Source: an uncultured Acidobacteriota bacterium (GTDB lineage: Bacteria; Acidobacteriota; Terriglobia; Terriglobales; Acidobacteriaceae). From it: 64,000 bases of DNA. The position numbers were made by a program, and so were the translations under genes. The notes below the pieces were generated by a model, which ran no database searches, was not told the DNA's origin, and worked only from the letters and a program-made list of their open reading frames with translations. This document shows positions 1 through 8,945 of the stretch, one piece after another (positions within the stretch are counted from its first letter, which is position 1; each line of letters begins with the position of its first letter). The DNA is taken from NCBI GenBank assembly GCA_903832055.1, contig CAILAC010000008.1:124001-188000 (forward strand). Reading direction: 5' to 3'.

Positions 1-1
1 C

Positions 2-559
2 GCCTTCCGCATCGCCAACGTCGTCCAGTTACGCGACGTCGTCAAGCAGAACCCAACCGCCCACGCCGTCGCCAGCTACCTAAAAAGCATCGGCAAAGGC
101 TCTCTCGGGTGGCGTCTCTCCCAGGACGAACGCCACATCACCACCGCGCTCAACGAACCCATCCTCGGCTTTGGCAAATGGGACTGGTGGAATGAAGGCG
201 TGGAACGTCCCTGGAGTCTGTGGCTGCTCGTCTTCGGCTTGTACGGCTACGTCGGGCTCGTTGCTCTCGAAGGACTCCTCCTCATTCCCGCCCTCCGCGC
301 CGTCTGGTTTCCCCTCGCCCGGTCTGACATCGGCTACACCAACATGCGCCACACCCTGTCGGCAGCCGTTCTCATCTCAGCCATTGACAGCTTGCTCAAT
401 TCGGCAGTCATCCTGCCCCTCCTCCTCGTCATCGGCGGCATGACCATCTGGTCATCCAACGACACCGAGGTCGAGGTAGAAGTTGGCTACCAGCGCGCCT
501 CAAAAGGCCACCCCGGCTGGCGCGGCAGTCAAAACCCACGCCGAAAAACATCCGCCTGA
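2..559 (+). CDS. Membrane protein, C-terminal part (O-antigen ligase-like)
   Basis: The reading frame is already open at base 2, so this is the last 185 residues of a longer protein whose start lies outside the window. The visible part has a segment ending in PILGFGKWDWW, then a hydrophobic helix (around LWLLVFGLYGYVGLVAL), a short loop, a second helix pair and a charged, arginine-rich tail. A loop with a PILGxG element followed by late membrane helices is typical of Wzy/O-antigen ligase-type proteins, and the convergent dTDP-rhamnose genes fit a surface-polysaccharide locus. That family assignment is inference. A strong intrinsic terminator follows the stop codon by a few bases. It could also be another polytopic exopolysaccharide protein. 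Confidence 0.6.
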   Translation, partial: AFRIANVVQLRDVVKQNPTAHAVASYLKSIGKGSLGWRLSQDERHITTALNEPILGFGKWDWWNEGVERPWSLWLLVFGLYGYVGLVALEGLLLIPALRAVWFPLARSDIGYTNMRHTLSAAVLISAIDSLLNSAVILPLLLVIGGMTIWSSNDTEVEVEVGYQRASKGHPGWRGSQNPRRKTSA

Positions 560-562
560 CGC

Positions 563-599
563 AAAAAGGCCCGAATCTCACAAAGAGTTCGGGCCTTTT
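563..599 (+). terminator. Intrinsic terminator between convergent genes
   Basis: A perfect 12-bp stem (AAAAGGCCCGAA paired with TTCGGGCCTTTT) has a short loop that can itself add three pairs (CTC/GAG). It sits directly after the stop of the upstream plus-strand gene and ends in a T-run. The A-run on the other side lets it work for the minus-strand rfb operon as well. Confidence 0.9.
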
Positions 600-640
600 C
601 CTTCAAATCAATAAAACTCACGTGGAATGCAACAAATCCG

Positions 641-1522
641 CTAGTCCCTTAGCATCCCCGCCGCCACATCCCCCAGTGCATCTTCCCACCGCGGCATCTC
701 AAAGCCAAAAGTCCCCGCAAACTTCCCGCAATTCATCCGGCTGTTCCTCGGCCTTTTTGCCGGCGTCGGATACGCCTCAGTCGGTATCCCCACCACCTCC
801 GGAGCCTTCTGCCGCGCAGCAAATGCCGCAAAGATCGCCCGCGCAAACCCGCACCAGCTCGTCTCTCCTGCGCAGGTCAGGTGGTACACCCCGCTCGCTG
901 TGGCATCCGTCCCAGTCTCACTCAGCTTCTCCACCACCGCCAGCGTAGCCCTGGTCAGCGCCTCAGCCGTCGTCGGAGCGCCAATCTGGTCATCGACCAC
1001 CTTCAGCACATCCCGCTCCCGGCCAAGCCGCAGCATCGTGTGCAAAAAGTTCTTCCCCTCGGCCGCATACACCCAGCTCGTCCGCAGAATCACGTGCCTG
1101 CAACCCGCAGCAGCAATCGCCAACTCCCCGTCCAGCTTCGTCTGCCCATACACGCTCAGCGGTCCAGTCGCGTCCGTTTCAACCCACGGCTTCGCACCTG
1201 AACCATCAAATACATAGTCCGTCGAGTAGTGAATCAGCCATCCGCCGGCCCGCGCAACTTCCTCAGCTATCGCCCCAGGGGCAACGGCATTCACCAGCCG
1301 CGCCAGCTCAGGTTCGCTCTCCGCCCGGTCCACAGCCGTATACGCCGCCGCATTGATCACGATTTCAGCAGCAGCAGAACGTACTGCCGCTCTCACCGCC
1401 TCAACGTCAGAAAAATCCACATCCGCCCGCGTCAGCGCCGTCAGCTCGTGCGCCGCGCCAAGCGCCCGCCGCAACTGCATGCCAAGTTGACCGCCAGCCC
1501 CCAGCAGCAGCACCCGCGCCAT
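641..1522 (-). CDS. rfbD: dTDP-4-dehydrorhamnose reductase (RmlD)
   Basis: Catalyses the last step of dTDP-L-rhamnose synthesis: NAD(P)H-dependent reduction of dTDP-4-dehydro-L-rhamnose, in the cytoplasm. The 293-residue protein has normal family length. It starts with the Rossmann nucleotide-binding motif GAGGQLG at residues 8-14, has the STDYVFDG segment, and carries the short-chain dehydrogenase YxxxK pair in VYGQTKLDGE. It is the third gene of a minus-strand operon: its ATG overlaps the rfbC stop codon by one base (TAATG), so it is probably translationally coupled. Confidence 0.95.
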   Translation of the reverse strand: MARVLLLGAGGQLGMQLRRALGAAHELTALTRADVDFSDVEAVRAAVRSAAAEIVINAAAYTAVDRAESEPELARLVNAVAPGAIAEEVARAGGWLIHYSTDYVFDGSGAKPWVETDATGPLSVYGQTKLDGELAIAAAGCRHVILRTSWVYAAEGKNFLHTMLRLGRERDVLKVVDDQIGAPTTAEALTRATLAVVEKLSETGTDATASGVYHLTCAGETSWCGFARAIFAAFAARQKAPEVVGIPTEAYPTPAKRPRNSRMNCGKFAGTFGFEMPRWEDALGDVAAGMLRD

Positions 1523-2067
1523 TAGTCAAATACCTCAGCCAGGGCCAGCGGCAAACCCACCGCATCCTTCGCCGACAAAATCGCCCCTTCCGACGAAACC
1601 TTCCAGTCAATCCCCAGCGCCGGATCGTTCCACAGCACCGTCCGCTCCGCCTTCGGCGAGTAATAGTCCGTCACCTTGTAACTCAGAGCCACCGTCTCCG
1701 TCAGCGCCGCAAACCCATGCCCAAATCCCGCAGGAATCCAAACCATCCGAGAACTTTCACCGCAAAGATCAATCGTCGTATGCTGCCCAAACGTCGGCGA
1801 ACTCCGCCGCAGATCCACCACCACATCCAGCGCCGCGCCCGTCACCACCCGCACCAGCTTTCCCTGCGGCTGACCTATCTGATAGTGCAACCCGCGCACC
1901 ACGTCCTTCTTCGAGAGCGAAAAATTGTCCTGCTTCCACTCCGTCGGCAAACCCATTTCGGCCATACGAGCCAGGTTAAAAGTCTCAAAAAAGAATCCCC
2001 GGTCATCGCGAAACACCCGCGGCTCAATTACCAGTACCCCGGGCAGAGAAGTCTCAATCACGTTCAC
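1522..2067 (-). CDS. rfbC: dTDP-4-dehydrorhamnose 3,5-epimerase (RmlC)
   Basis: Cupin-fold epimerase that converts dTDP-4-dehydro-6-deoxyglucose to the rhamno configuration. It has 181 residues, as usual for the family. Visible signatures are [11 protein letters not shown] near residue 20, the catalytic histidine segment VRGLHYQ near residue 60, the IPAGFGHGF strand and the catalytic tyrosine region [10 protein letters not shown]. It overlaps rfbA by 4 bases upstream (ATGA type) and rfbD by 1 base downstream, so the three genes form one tight transcription unit. Confidence 0.96.
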   Translation of the reverse strand: MNVIETSLPGVLVIEPRVFRDDRGFFFETFNLARMAEMGLPTEWKQDNFSLSKKDVVRGLHYQIGQPQGKLVRVVTGAALDVVVDLRRSSPTFGQHTTIDLCGESSRMVWIPAGFGHGFAALTETVALSYKVTDYYSPKAERTVLWNDPALGIDWKVSSEGAILSAKDAVGLPLALAEVFD

Positions 2068-2963
2068 AGCAACCCCTCCTGCGCCGAAAGAACAAACGGC
2101 TCATCCAGCAACCCCAGCAGATATTCGCCGTAGCCGCTCTTCGCCGCCTTCACCGCCTCTGCCTTCAGTTGCTCTCGGTCAATCCATCCCTTGCGGAAAG
2201 AAATCTCCTCCGGGCTCGCCACCTTCAACCCCTGCCGCTGCTCAATCGTCTTGATAAATAACCCCGCCTCAAACAGCGAATCGTGCGTTCCCGTATCCAG
2301 CCACGCCATGCCCCGGCCCATCACTTCTACCTGGAGCGTTCCCGCTTCCAGATAATGCCGGTTCACATCGGTAATTTCTAATTCCCCGCGAGGCGAGGGC
2401 TTCAGATTCGCAGCCACCTCCACCACCGACGCGTCATAGAAATAAATCCCCGTCACCGCATACCGCGACTTCGGCTTCTTCGGCTTCTCTTCAATGCTGA
2501 TCGCGCGGCCGTCCGGGCCAAACTCCACCACACCGTACCGCTCCGGATCCTGCACCGGATACGCAAAAACCGTCGCACCCGACTTCCGCTCCGCCGCCGA
2601 AGCCAGCAACTTGCTCAGCGTCTGTCCATAGAAAATGTTGTCGCCCAGCACCAGCGCGCAGCTCTCGCCGCCAATAAACTCCCGCCCGATGATGAAGGCC
2701 TGCGCCAGTCCCTCCGGCTTCGGCTGCACCGCATAGCTCAGCTTCATGCCCCACTGGCTGCCGTCGCCCAGCAACGCCTGAAAGCTCGGCGTATCCCGCG
2801 GCGTCGAAATAATCAGCACTTCCTGAATGCCGGCCAGCATCAGCGCCGACAGGGGGTAATAGATCATCGGCTTGTCATACACCGGCAGCAACTGCTTTGA
2901 AACCACCTGCGTCACCGGATACAACCGCGTCGCCGATCCTCCGGCCAAAAGAATACCCTTCAT
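2064..2963 (-). CDS. rfbA: Glucose-1-phosphate thymidylyltransferase (RmlA)
   Basis: Makes dTDP-glucose from dTTP and glucose-1-phosphate, the first step of dTDP-rhamnose synthesis. The 299 residues match the family length. The N-terminal nucleotide loop reads [14 protein letters not shown] (an alanine where glycine is most common), followed by [18 protein letters not shown], and later EKPKKPKS and the LDTGTHDSL motif. It is the first gene of the operon rfbA-rfbC-rfbD. The usual fourth gene, rfbB (dTDP-glucose 4,6-dehydratase), is not in the operon or elsewhere in the window. Confidence 0.96.
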   Translation of the reverse strand: MKGILLAGGSATRLYPVTQVVSKQLLPVYDKPMIYYPLSALMLAGIQEVLIISTPRDTPSFQALLGDGSQWGMKLSYAVQPKPEGLAQAFIIGREFIGGESCALVLGDNIFYGQTLSKLLASAAERKSGATVFAYPVQDPERYGVVEFGPDGRAISIEEKPKKPKSRYAVTGIYFYDASVVEVAANLKPSPRGELEITDVNRHYLEAGTLQVEVMGRGMAWLDTGTHDSLFEAGLFIKTIEQRQGLKVASPEEISFRKGWIDREQLKAEAVKAAKSGYGEYLLGLLDEPFVLSAQEGLL

Positions 2964-3273
2964 CGCTTCCTCAATCTCTCCACTACGCTTGTTTGGAAAT
3001 GGTTCATCAAGACTGGAAATAAACTCTATGCAAAACCATCCTCAACATTCGGTGCCCCGGCCCCGCTGTGGAGACCGGGCATCCGAATCGTGCACCAGAT
3101 TGATCCTCCCCCGAACACCAATCCGGTCACAAACCAAGAATAGAGGCACTCACACCAATCCACCATTATTCTTTCGGGTCATAGCAACACCCACCAAAAC
3201 CAATCCCGGGTGCCCCACTTCGGGTGCCCCAGGTCTGGATCTTAAGACCGGGGTCTCTCATACCCCCACCAAC
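2964..3273. other. Intergenic region upstream of rfbA with repeat remnants
   Basis: Non-coding stretch between rfbA and the end of the mogA/moaB-like gene. It should hold the rfb promoter, but no convincing -35/-10 pair was seen. It contains one recognisable copy (3208-3266) and one decayed copy (about 3050-3082) of the GGGTGCCCC hairpin repeat. No open frame with family character was found. Confidence 0.6.
3208..3266. repeat. GGGTGCCCC hairpin repeat, imperfect copy
   Basis: Contains GGGTGCCCC twice, then an interrupted inverted repeat (CCAGGTCT ... AGACCGGG) and a GGGTCTCTCATACCC tail. The order (GGGTGCCCC, hairpin, GGGT-tail) matches the copies at 11384, 18941 and 22500, but the stem here is imperfect. 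Confidence 0.6.
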
Positions 3274-3762
3274 CTATCCCTTAGGATGAATCCGTCCCCC
3301 CGCCGCAATCTCCAGCGCATGAGGCAACAGAGGCAAAATCACCGCCAGATTCTCCACCGCTCCCCGCTCACTCCCGGGCACATTCACAATCAGCGTCGCC
3401 CCGCGCATCCCCACCACCGCCCGGCTCAGCCACGCATGCGCAAACTTCTCCGCACATCCCGCCCGCATCGCCTCCGCCAGTCCCGGCACTTCGCGGTCAA
3501 TTACCCTACGCGTCGCCTCCGGCGTCACATCCCTGGGACCAAGCCCGGTCCCGCCCGCCGTCACAATCAGTTCATACTCCTGGTGGCAAAGCTCATGCAG
3601 CAGCGTCGCAATCGCGTCCGCATTATCCGGCACCAGCCCCCGCCCAATCGTCTCCCCCGGCCAGGTCTCCGCCAAAAGGCGCGCCACCGCCGGACCAGCC
3701 GTATCCTCCTGCTGCCCCGCCGCGCACCGATCCGAAATCGTAATCACCGCAATTCCCGGCAT
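3274..3762 (-). CDS. Molybdenum cofactor protein, MogA/MoaB family
   Basis: Predicted cytoplasmic molybdopterin adenylyltransferase-type protein that prepares molybdopterin for molybdate insertion. The 162-residue form from the ATG at 3762 starts MPGIAVITISDRCAAG, as family members do. A GTG 30 bases further upstream would add ten atypical residues. Motifs include SDRCAAGQQEDTAGP, LIVTAGGTGLGPRDVTPEA (the MPT-binding loop) and the late NVPGSERGAVENL. MogA and MoaB cannot be separated safely from sequence alone. The window also encodes the molybdoenzyme MsrP and a Mop-domain regulator, which would depend on or respond to the same metal. Confidence 0.9.
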   Translation of the reverse strand: MPGIAVITISDRCAAGQQEDTAGPAVARLLAETWPGETIGRGLVPDNADAIATLLHELCHQEYELIVTAGGTGLGPRDVTPEATRRVIDREVPGLAEAMRAGCAEKFAHAWLSRAVVGMRGATLIVNVPGSERGAVENLAVILPLLPHALEIAAGGRIHPKG

Positions 3763-3925
3763 ACCCCAGAATCCTAACCCAAACCACCCCACCGATACAG
3801 CCCGGCATGCACCACTTCGGTCCCATCGAATCTAAACTGGGCATCTTTCCCACACCCGGTCCCTCAATCGCCTATCATTCTTGTGTCAGTCTCTGCTCAC
3901 CGTTGCACCAAACCCCGGAGGTCCC

Positions 3926-4498
3926 ATGCGCAAATTCGCCCTGCTCGCCCTGTTTTCCCTCACCGCAGCCCTCACCGCCACCGCCGCCACCCCGCCCGCC
4001 GCCGACGCCAAGTCCATCTACGACTTCACCCTTAAATCCATTGACGGCCAGCCCACCCCGCTCGCCGAGTACAAAGGCAAAGTCGTCCTCCTCGTCAATG
4101 TGGCCAGCCGCTGCGGATTCACCCCCCAGTACACCGCCCTCCAGGCCGCCTACGACAAATACAAGTCCCGCGGCCTCGTCATCGTCGGCGTCCCCGCCAA
4201 CAACTTCATGGGCCAGGAGCCAGGCACCAACGAGGAAATCAAGACCTTCTGCTCCAAAAAATACAGCGTCACCTTCCCCCTCATGTCCAAGCTCTCCGTC
4301 AAAGGCGACGACAAGACCCCGCTCTACGAATTCCTCACCAGCAAATCCGCCAACCCCAAATTCGGCGGCGAAATCCAGTGGAACTTCACCAAGTTCCTCT
4401 TTGACCGCAACGGCAACCCCGTAGCCCGCTTCGAACCAAACGTCACCCCCGACTCCCCTGAAGTCACCGCCGCCATCGAAGCCGCACTCGGGCGCTGA
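3926..4498 (+). CDS. Secreted glutathione peroxidase-family protein
   Basis: Thiol peroxidase of the GPx/BtuE family, predicted to be exported. The ATG at 3926 is preceded by a GGAGG-like site and begins a clear signal peptide (MRKFALLALFSLTAALTATA). An upstream in-frame start would put 15 unlikely residues before it. The peroxidatic residue is cysteine, not selenocysteine, in NVASRCGFTPQY. The resolving glutamine/tryptophan elements are present in NNFMGQEPGTNEE and WNFTKFLFDRNG. The usual FPCNQF segment reads VPANNF, so the cysteine often found there is missing. The next gene starts 17 bases downstream on the same strand. Confidence 0.92.
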   Translation: MRKFALLALFSLTAALTATAATPPAADAKSIYDFTLKSIDGQPTPLAEYKGKVVLLVNVASRCGFTPQYTALQAAYDKYKSRGLVIVGVPANNFMGQEPGTNEEIKTFCSKKYSVTFPLMSKLSVKGDDKTPLYEFLTSKSANPKFGGEIQWNFTKFLFDRNGNPVARFEPNVTPDSPEVTAAIEAALGR

Positions 4499-4514
4499 TT
4501 CGGTCCAGCTCAAC

Positions 4515-5006
4515 ATGACACAACTTTTCCTCGACTGCGATGGCGTGCTGGCCGACTTTGACTCGCTCGCCATCGAAATCTTCGGCCAGCATCCACGAGC
4601 CGCCGAGGCTGCCCTGGGCACAGATGAGTTCTGGAACCAGCTCCGCAGCCACGGCTCCTTTTACCGCGATCTCCCCCTGCTCCCAGACGCCCAGCAGCTC
4701 GTGCGCGCAGTCACCCACTTAAACCCCATCATCCTCACCGGATGTCCCCAGGGCGGCTGGGCCGAAGCGCAAAAAGTCGCTTGGGCAGCCCACCACTTCC
4801 CCTACCTCGACATGATCACCTGCATGTCCAAAGACAAGCGCCTCCACATGCAACCAGGCGACATTCTCGTCGACGACTACCTCAAGTACCGCCGCCTCTG
4901 GGAACAGGCCGGAGGCATCTTCGTCCACCACACCTCCGCTCGCGAGTCCCTCGCCCAACTCGCGCAGCTCGGGCTCCCCATCCAACTATTGAACTCCAAA
5001 GCGTAA
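4515..5006 (+). CDS. 5'-nucleotidase-like HAD phosphatase (NT5C type)
   Basis: Small HAD-superfamily protein of 163 residues resembling 5'(3')-deoxyribonucleotidases. Motif I is LDCDGVLADFD at residues 6-16 with the two catalytic aspartates. Motif II is the threonine of IILTGCP, motif III the lysine of MSKDKR, and motif IV the acidic pair of ILVDDYLKY. The core without a large cap agrees with the bacterial NT5C group. It lies 16 bases after the glutathione peroxidase gene and may be co-transcribed with it. The substrate is unknown. Confidence 0.82.
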   Translation: MTQLFLDCDGVLADFDSLAIEIFGQHPRAAEAALGTDEFWNQLRSHGSFYRDLPLLPDAQQLVRAVTHLNPIILTGCPQGGWAEAQKVAWAAHHFPYLDMITCMSKDKRLHMQPGDILVDDYLKYRRLWEQAGGIFVHHTSARESLAQLAQLGLPIQLLNSKA

Positions 5007-5180
5007 TCCCTTGCACCGCTGTCAACCACCACCGGCCCCGTCTTTCCCAGTCTGTCCATTCCCAGACAAGCTCCGTTCATTTTCGGACACTTTCCCCAAT
5101 CGCCACCCGCCTCACCACTCAAAACAAACAACTTCCCTTCGGCATCCAAATTGCTCTCTTCTCTTCAAGAGGAAATCCGC

Positions 5181-7664
5181 ATGCTCCCGATCGTCAACGA
5201 ACTCGCCTTCGAACTCCGCTTCGCCCTGCGCCAGCTGCGCAAGTCCCCCGGCTTCGCTGCTACCGTTGTCGGCACGCTCGCCCTCGGCATCACCGCCGCC
5301 ACCGTCCTCTTCAGTGTCGTTGACGCGGTTCTCCTCCGCCCCCTACCTCTCCCCGAACCAGACCGCCTCATCGCCCTCGACACCCTCGAGCGCGTCCATG
5401 GCAGCACCGGCCCCTCCACTTCGCCCAACGAAACCTCTTACCCCAACTTCTTTGATTGGCGCAGCGAAAACAAAAGCTTCTCCTCCATGGCCTCCTACAC
5501 CACCAACGGCCTCACCCTCGGCGGCCAGCGCGGCACCCCCGCGCGGCGCATCAACGGTGCCGAAGTCTCCTCAGACTTCTTCTCCACCCTCGGCGTCGCC
5601 CCTGCCCTCGGCCGCGGTTTCATCCGTTCTGAAGAGCTCCCCGGCTCCCGCTCCGTTGTCCTCAGCCACTCCATCTGGCAAACAGAATTCGCCGCCGACC
5701 CAAACATCGTCGGCAAAACGATTACCCTCAGCGACAGCACCTACGCCATCATTGGCGTCATGCCCCCAGGCTTCGCCTTCCCCATCGTCAACAACGACAT
5801 CGCCCTGTGGACTACCTTCGCCACAGAAGCGGAGGGCAAAAGTCCCTCTACCCAGCAGCGCGGCTGGAACCAGCTCTCCGTCGTCGCGCGCCTCCGCCCC
5901 GGCGTCTCCCTTGCTCAGGCCAAGGCTGAGATGGATACCCTCCAGCAAAGCCTCGCCGCCCGCTTCCCCGACGAAGACAAAAACGAGACCAACGTCAGCG
6001 CCGTTCCCGTCCTGCAGAACCTCGTCTCTGAAGAAGAGACCCCCCTCCGCATCCTCTTCGCAGCCGTCTGCTGCCTGCTGCTCATCGTCTGCGCCAACGT
6101 CGCCGGACTTTTGCTCACCCGCGCCAGCCGCCGCCGCGGTGAGCTCGCTCTCCGTTCCGCACTCGGCGCCACCCGGCTACAGCTCCTCCGCCATCTGCTC
6201 CTTGAATCCACCCTGCTCTCCCTCGGCGGCGGACTCATCGGTATCGCTGCCACCAGCCTCATCCTCCGTATCCTGCCCGGCTTTCTTCCCGCAGACCTGC
6301 CCCGTGTCCACGAGGTTGCCCTCAACACCCCTGTGCTCGCCTTTGCACTCGCCCTCTCCCTGCTCACCGGCTTCCTCTTCGGCGTCCTCCCCTCCTGGCT
6401 CGCCTCCAAACAAGACCCCGCCCGCGCCCTTGCTGAATCCACCCGCAGCGCCTCCACCGGGCGTCGCCACTACCGCCTGCAAAGCACCCTCGTCGTCAGT
6501 CAAACTGCCATCAGCCTCGTCCTGCTGGTCGCCGCAGGTCTGCTCATCCGCAGCTTTGACCGCATCCTCAAGGTTGATCCCGGCTTTGACCCACAAAAAG
6601 TCGTCACGTTCCGCATCGGAGTCCCAGACGCTCGCTATTCTGAGCAGCAGCAAGTCCAGCTCTACCACCAGCTCCTCCCCGCCCTTCAGGCTCTCCCCGG
6701 TGTCCAGTCCGCCACCGCCGCCTACCCCCTGCCCATGACCGGGGCGGATATCAACATCTCCTTTTTCATCGCCGGCCAGCCAACCAGGCCCGCAGATGAA
6801 CCCAGCGCTCCCGTCAGCCTCATCACCAGCGGCTACTTTGAAACCCTCCACATCCCACTCAAACAAGGCCGCTTTTTCCTCCCCACCGAGCAAAACGAAA
6901 AAGGCCCCCCCGTCGTCATCGTCAACGAAGCCTTCGCCCGCCGCTTCTTCCCCGGTGCAAACCCCGTCGCTGCCGCCCTCGGACAACACATGCGCTCCGG
7001 CATCGGCATCGGCGATACCCCGCCCATGCGCGAAATCGTCGGCGTCGTCGGCAACGTCAAGCGCCAAACCCTCACCGAAGCAGACCGACCGCAGTACTAC
7101 ATTCCTTACGAACAGGGCCCGATCGCTACACCCGCCGTCGCCCTTCGCGTCAGCGGCGATCCCGCCAGCTTTGCCGCCCTCGCCCAATCTGAGCTCTCAA
7201 AGATCGACGGCGCCCTGCCCCTTTACCGCTTCCAAACTTACGCCGATGACCTCAAACGCACCACAGGGCAGCAGCGCTTTCAGGCACTCCTGCTCACATC
7301 CTTTGCTGTCATTGCGCTGCTTCTGGCGGGCCTCGGCCTTTACTCCATCCTCAGCTACATGGTCACCCAGCGAACCGCTGAGCTAGGCCTCCGCATCGCC
7401 CTCGGCGCACAGCGCAGCAACGTCCTCCGGCTCATGATGTTCCACGGACTTCGCCTGTCTCTGATTGGATTGGGTGTGGGACTCGCCGCCTCGGCACTGC
7501 TCACGCGCTTCGTCGGCACGCTGCTCTTTGGCATCAAGCCCTTCGATGCACTCACCTTCACCTGCGTAACGCTGATTCTCCTTGCGGTCTCATGCGCCGC
7601 AAGCCTTATTCCGGCCGCTCGCGCCGCCATGCTCGACCCAAGTCAGACGCTCCGGAATCAGTAG
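5181..7664 (+). CDS. ABC transporter permease, MacB/FtsX (ADOP) family
   Basis: Large inner-membrane permease of 827 residues with two complete MacB_PCD/FtsX modules in tandem, the type abundant in acidobacteria. The chosen ATG at 5181 follows AAGAGGA at a good distance. A TTG at 5151 would only add ten residues. The N-terminus ELRFALRQLRKSPGFAATVV is the family signature, followed by helix 1, a periplasmic domain (about 70-280), three helices ending near residue 430, a second N-terminal helix near 440, a second periplasmic domain and the last three helices, including TAELGLRIALGAQRSNVL. No ATPase is encoded beside it, which is normal for this group. Its substrate is unknown. Confidence 0.92.
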   Translation: MLPIVNELAFELRFALRQLRKSPGFAATVVGTLALGITAATVLFSVVDAVLLRPLPLPEPDRLIALDTLERVHGSTGPSTSPNETSYPNFFDWRSENKSFSSMASYTTNGLTLGGQRGTPARRINGAEVSSDFFSTLGVAPALGRGFIRSEELPGSRSVVLSHSIWQTEFAADPNIVGKTITLSDSTYAIIGVMPPGFAFPIVNNDIALWTTFATEAEGKSPSTQQRGWNQLSVVARLRPGVSLAQAKAEMDTLQQSLAARFPDEDKNETNVSAVPVLQNLVSEEETPLRILFAAVCCLLLIVCANVAGLLLTRASRRRGELALRSALGATRLQLLRHLLLESTLLSLGGGLIGIAATSLILRILPGFLPADLPRVHEVALNTPVLAFALALSLLTGFLFGVLPSWLASKQDPARALAESTRSASTGRRHYRLQSTLVVSQTAISLVLLVAAGLLIRSFDRILKVDPGFDPQKVVTFRIGVPDARYSEQQQVQLYHQLLPALQALPGVQSATAAYPLPMTGADINISFFIAGQPTRPADEPSAPVSLITSGYFETLHIPLKQGRFFLPTEQNEKGPPVVIVNEAFARRFFPGANPVAAALGQHMRSGIGIGDTPPMREIVGVVGNVKRQTLTEADRPQYYIPYEQGPIATPAVALRVSGDPASFAALAQSELSKIDGALPLYRFQTYADDLKRTTGQQRFQALLLTSFAVIALLLAGLGLYSILSYMVTQRTAELGLRIALGAQRSNVLRLMMFHGLRLSLIGLGVGLAASALLTRFVGTLLFGIKPFDALTFTCVTLILLAVSCAASLIPAARAAMLDPSQTLRNQ

Positions 7665-7688
7665 GGGAACCCCTCAAGGAGACTCGCC

Positions 7689-8945
7689 TCAGGACTCAGA
7701 AGAAGGGCGCCTCGCCACAAACACGGCCACCAGCAGCACCACCAACATGCCGATGCCCGGTCCCCAGATCGGTACCCATTGCCGCAGCGAAAACCAGCAA
7801 GCCCACACCATCGCGATCCACGAAACAGCCGTCGCAACGATCGCCCACCGCACCGTCTTCAGAAAGAGTTTCTCTGCATCCAGACGACGCTGCGCCGCCA
7901 CCGCTGCAAACTGGTACGCAGTCGTCAATTCCTGCCTCGCCGACAGCAGATCCGTCGTCGCCGACTCTTCCTTGCCCCGGGCCTGAGCCAGCTCAAACAA
8001 AGATTGGTCCAGCAACTTGCGCGAATCCTGGACCGCTTCATCAACCTGCTTTCCAAGTCGCTCCGCCTCTTCCAGGCGAACTGCCGCCGTCTTGTAGCCC
8101 GCCGTCAACGCCTGCTGCGCATATTCAAAATCCGCGCTGTAACGTTCCTCTTTACTGATCGCCAGATTTAGCTGCGCCGTCGACTCCTCATAGAGCCGCC
8201 GCGCTTCCTGAGCTGATTCTTCAGCCAGCTTCCAGCACCGCTCCGCTTCTTCCACGCGCTCGCGAGCAGCTTCGCTGGCCGCTGTAAATGCTTCCTGCGC
8301 AATCTCCAATGCAGCCGCACTCTGTGCCAAATCCACTCCTCCGCTCCCGGTCGATGCAGCAATATCCTCATTCGGATTCCAGGGCGTCAGCCCCACGTGG
8401 CCTGGGTGAACCCCAACCATCCCCTCCGCTTCCTCAGCCAATGCGCCATCTTCCCGCGCGCTTTCAGCTCGCGCCGCAACTCGCTCCGTCAGCTCCGGAT
8501 TCACACTCAAATCTTTATAGGTAGTCTTGAGCGGCTCGGGAACCTGGCCCTCAGCCAAAGGCACCCTCCCGCCAACCTGCGGTTCACTCTCTCGAACCAC
8601 GTCTCTCTGCAATACATGCATCGGCTCAGGCTCCCTGTAAGGAGTCTTCTCCTCCGGGTGTCCAGCCTGAACTCCCCCCATCGCTCGGCCTAATTCATGC
8701 AGCTTCCGGTTCAGCGCTTCCGTTCGGACCGCATCCTCGAGCAGCACCGACCGCGCCTGCTTGACCGCTTCAATCCGTCGCATCCGCTCGTGAATTTCGT
8801 ACTTGAGACCGTCAATCTCCTCCAGCAAATCAACCAGTTTCGTCGAATCAGCGTCCTTCCACTCCTCAGCTTCAGTCACACGCACCGGCGGCTTCTTCGC
8901 CAGAGCTGCATCTTCGGGAGTGACAATTCTTAAGGCATCGCTCAT
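7689..8945 (-). CDS. Coiled-coil membrane protein with 60-residue repeat
   Basis: Protein of 418 residues with no recognised family. Residues 35-90 and 205-365 are rich in Glu, Ala, Arg and Gln with heptad-like spacing, indicating long coiled coils. Residues 95-205 are low in predicted structure and rich in Pro, Glu and Gly. Residues 216-275 and 276-335 are two exact-length 60-residue repeats, followed by a half copy at 336-365 that runs into two hydrophobic helices at the C-terminus and the tail RRPSSES. The protein is probably anchored by its C-terminal hairpin with the coiled coil in the cytoplasm. It is convergent with the ADOP permease gene. Confidence 0.75.
   Translation of the reverse strand: MSDALRIVTPEDAALAKKPPVRVTEAEEWKDADSTKLVDLLEEIDGLKYEIHERMRRIEAVKQARSVLLEDAVRTEALNRKLHELGRAMGGVQAGHPEEKTPYREPEPMHVLQRDVVRESEPQVGGRVPLAEGQVPEPLKTTYKDLSVNPELTERVAARAESAREDGALAEEAEGMVGVHPGHVGLTPWNPNEDIAASTGSGGVDLAQSAAALEIAQEAFTAASEAARERVEEAERCWKLAEESAQEARRLYEESTAQLNLAISKEERYSADFEYAQQALTAGYKTAAVRLEEAERLGKQVDEAVQDSRKLLDQSLFELAQARGKEESATTDLLSARQELTTAYQFAAVAAQRRLDAEKLFLKTVRWAIVATAVSWIAMVWACWFSLRQWVPIWGPGIGMLVVLLVAVFVARRPSSES

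Noticed and set aside
5011-6738. 575-residue plus-strand frame rich in Ser/Pro/Thr
   Set aside because: It overlaps the ADOP permease in another frame and has low-complexity composition typical of a shadow.
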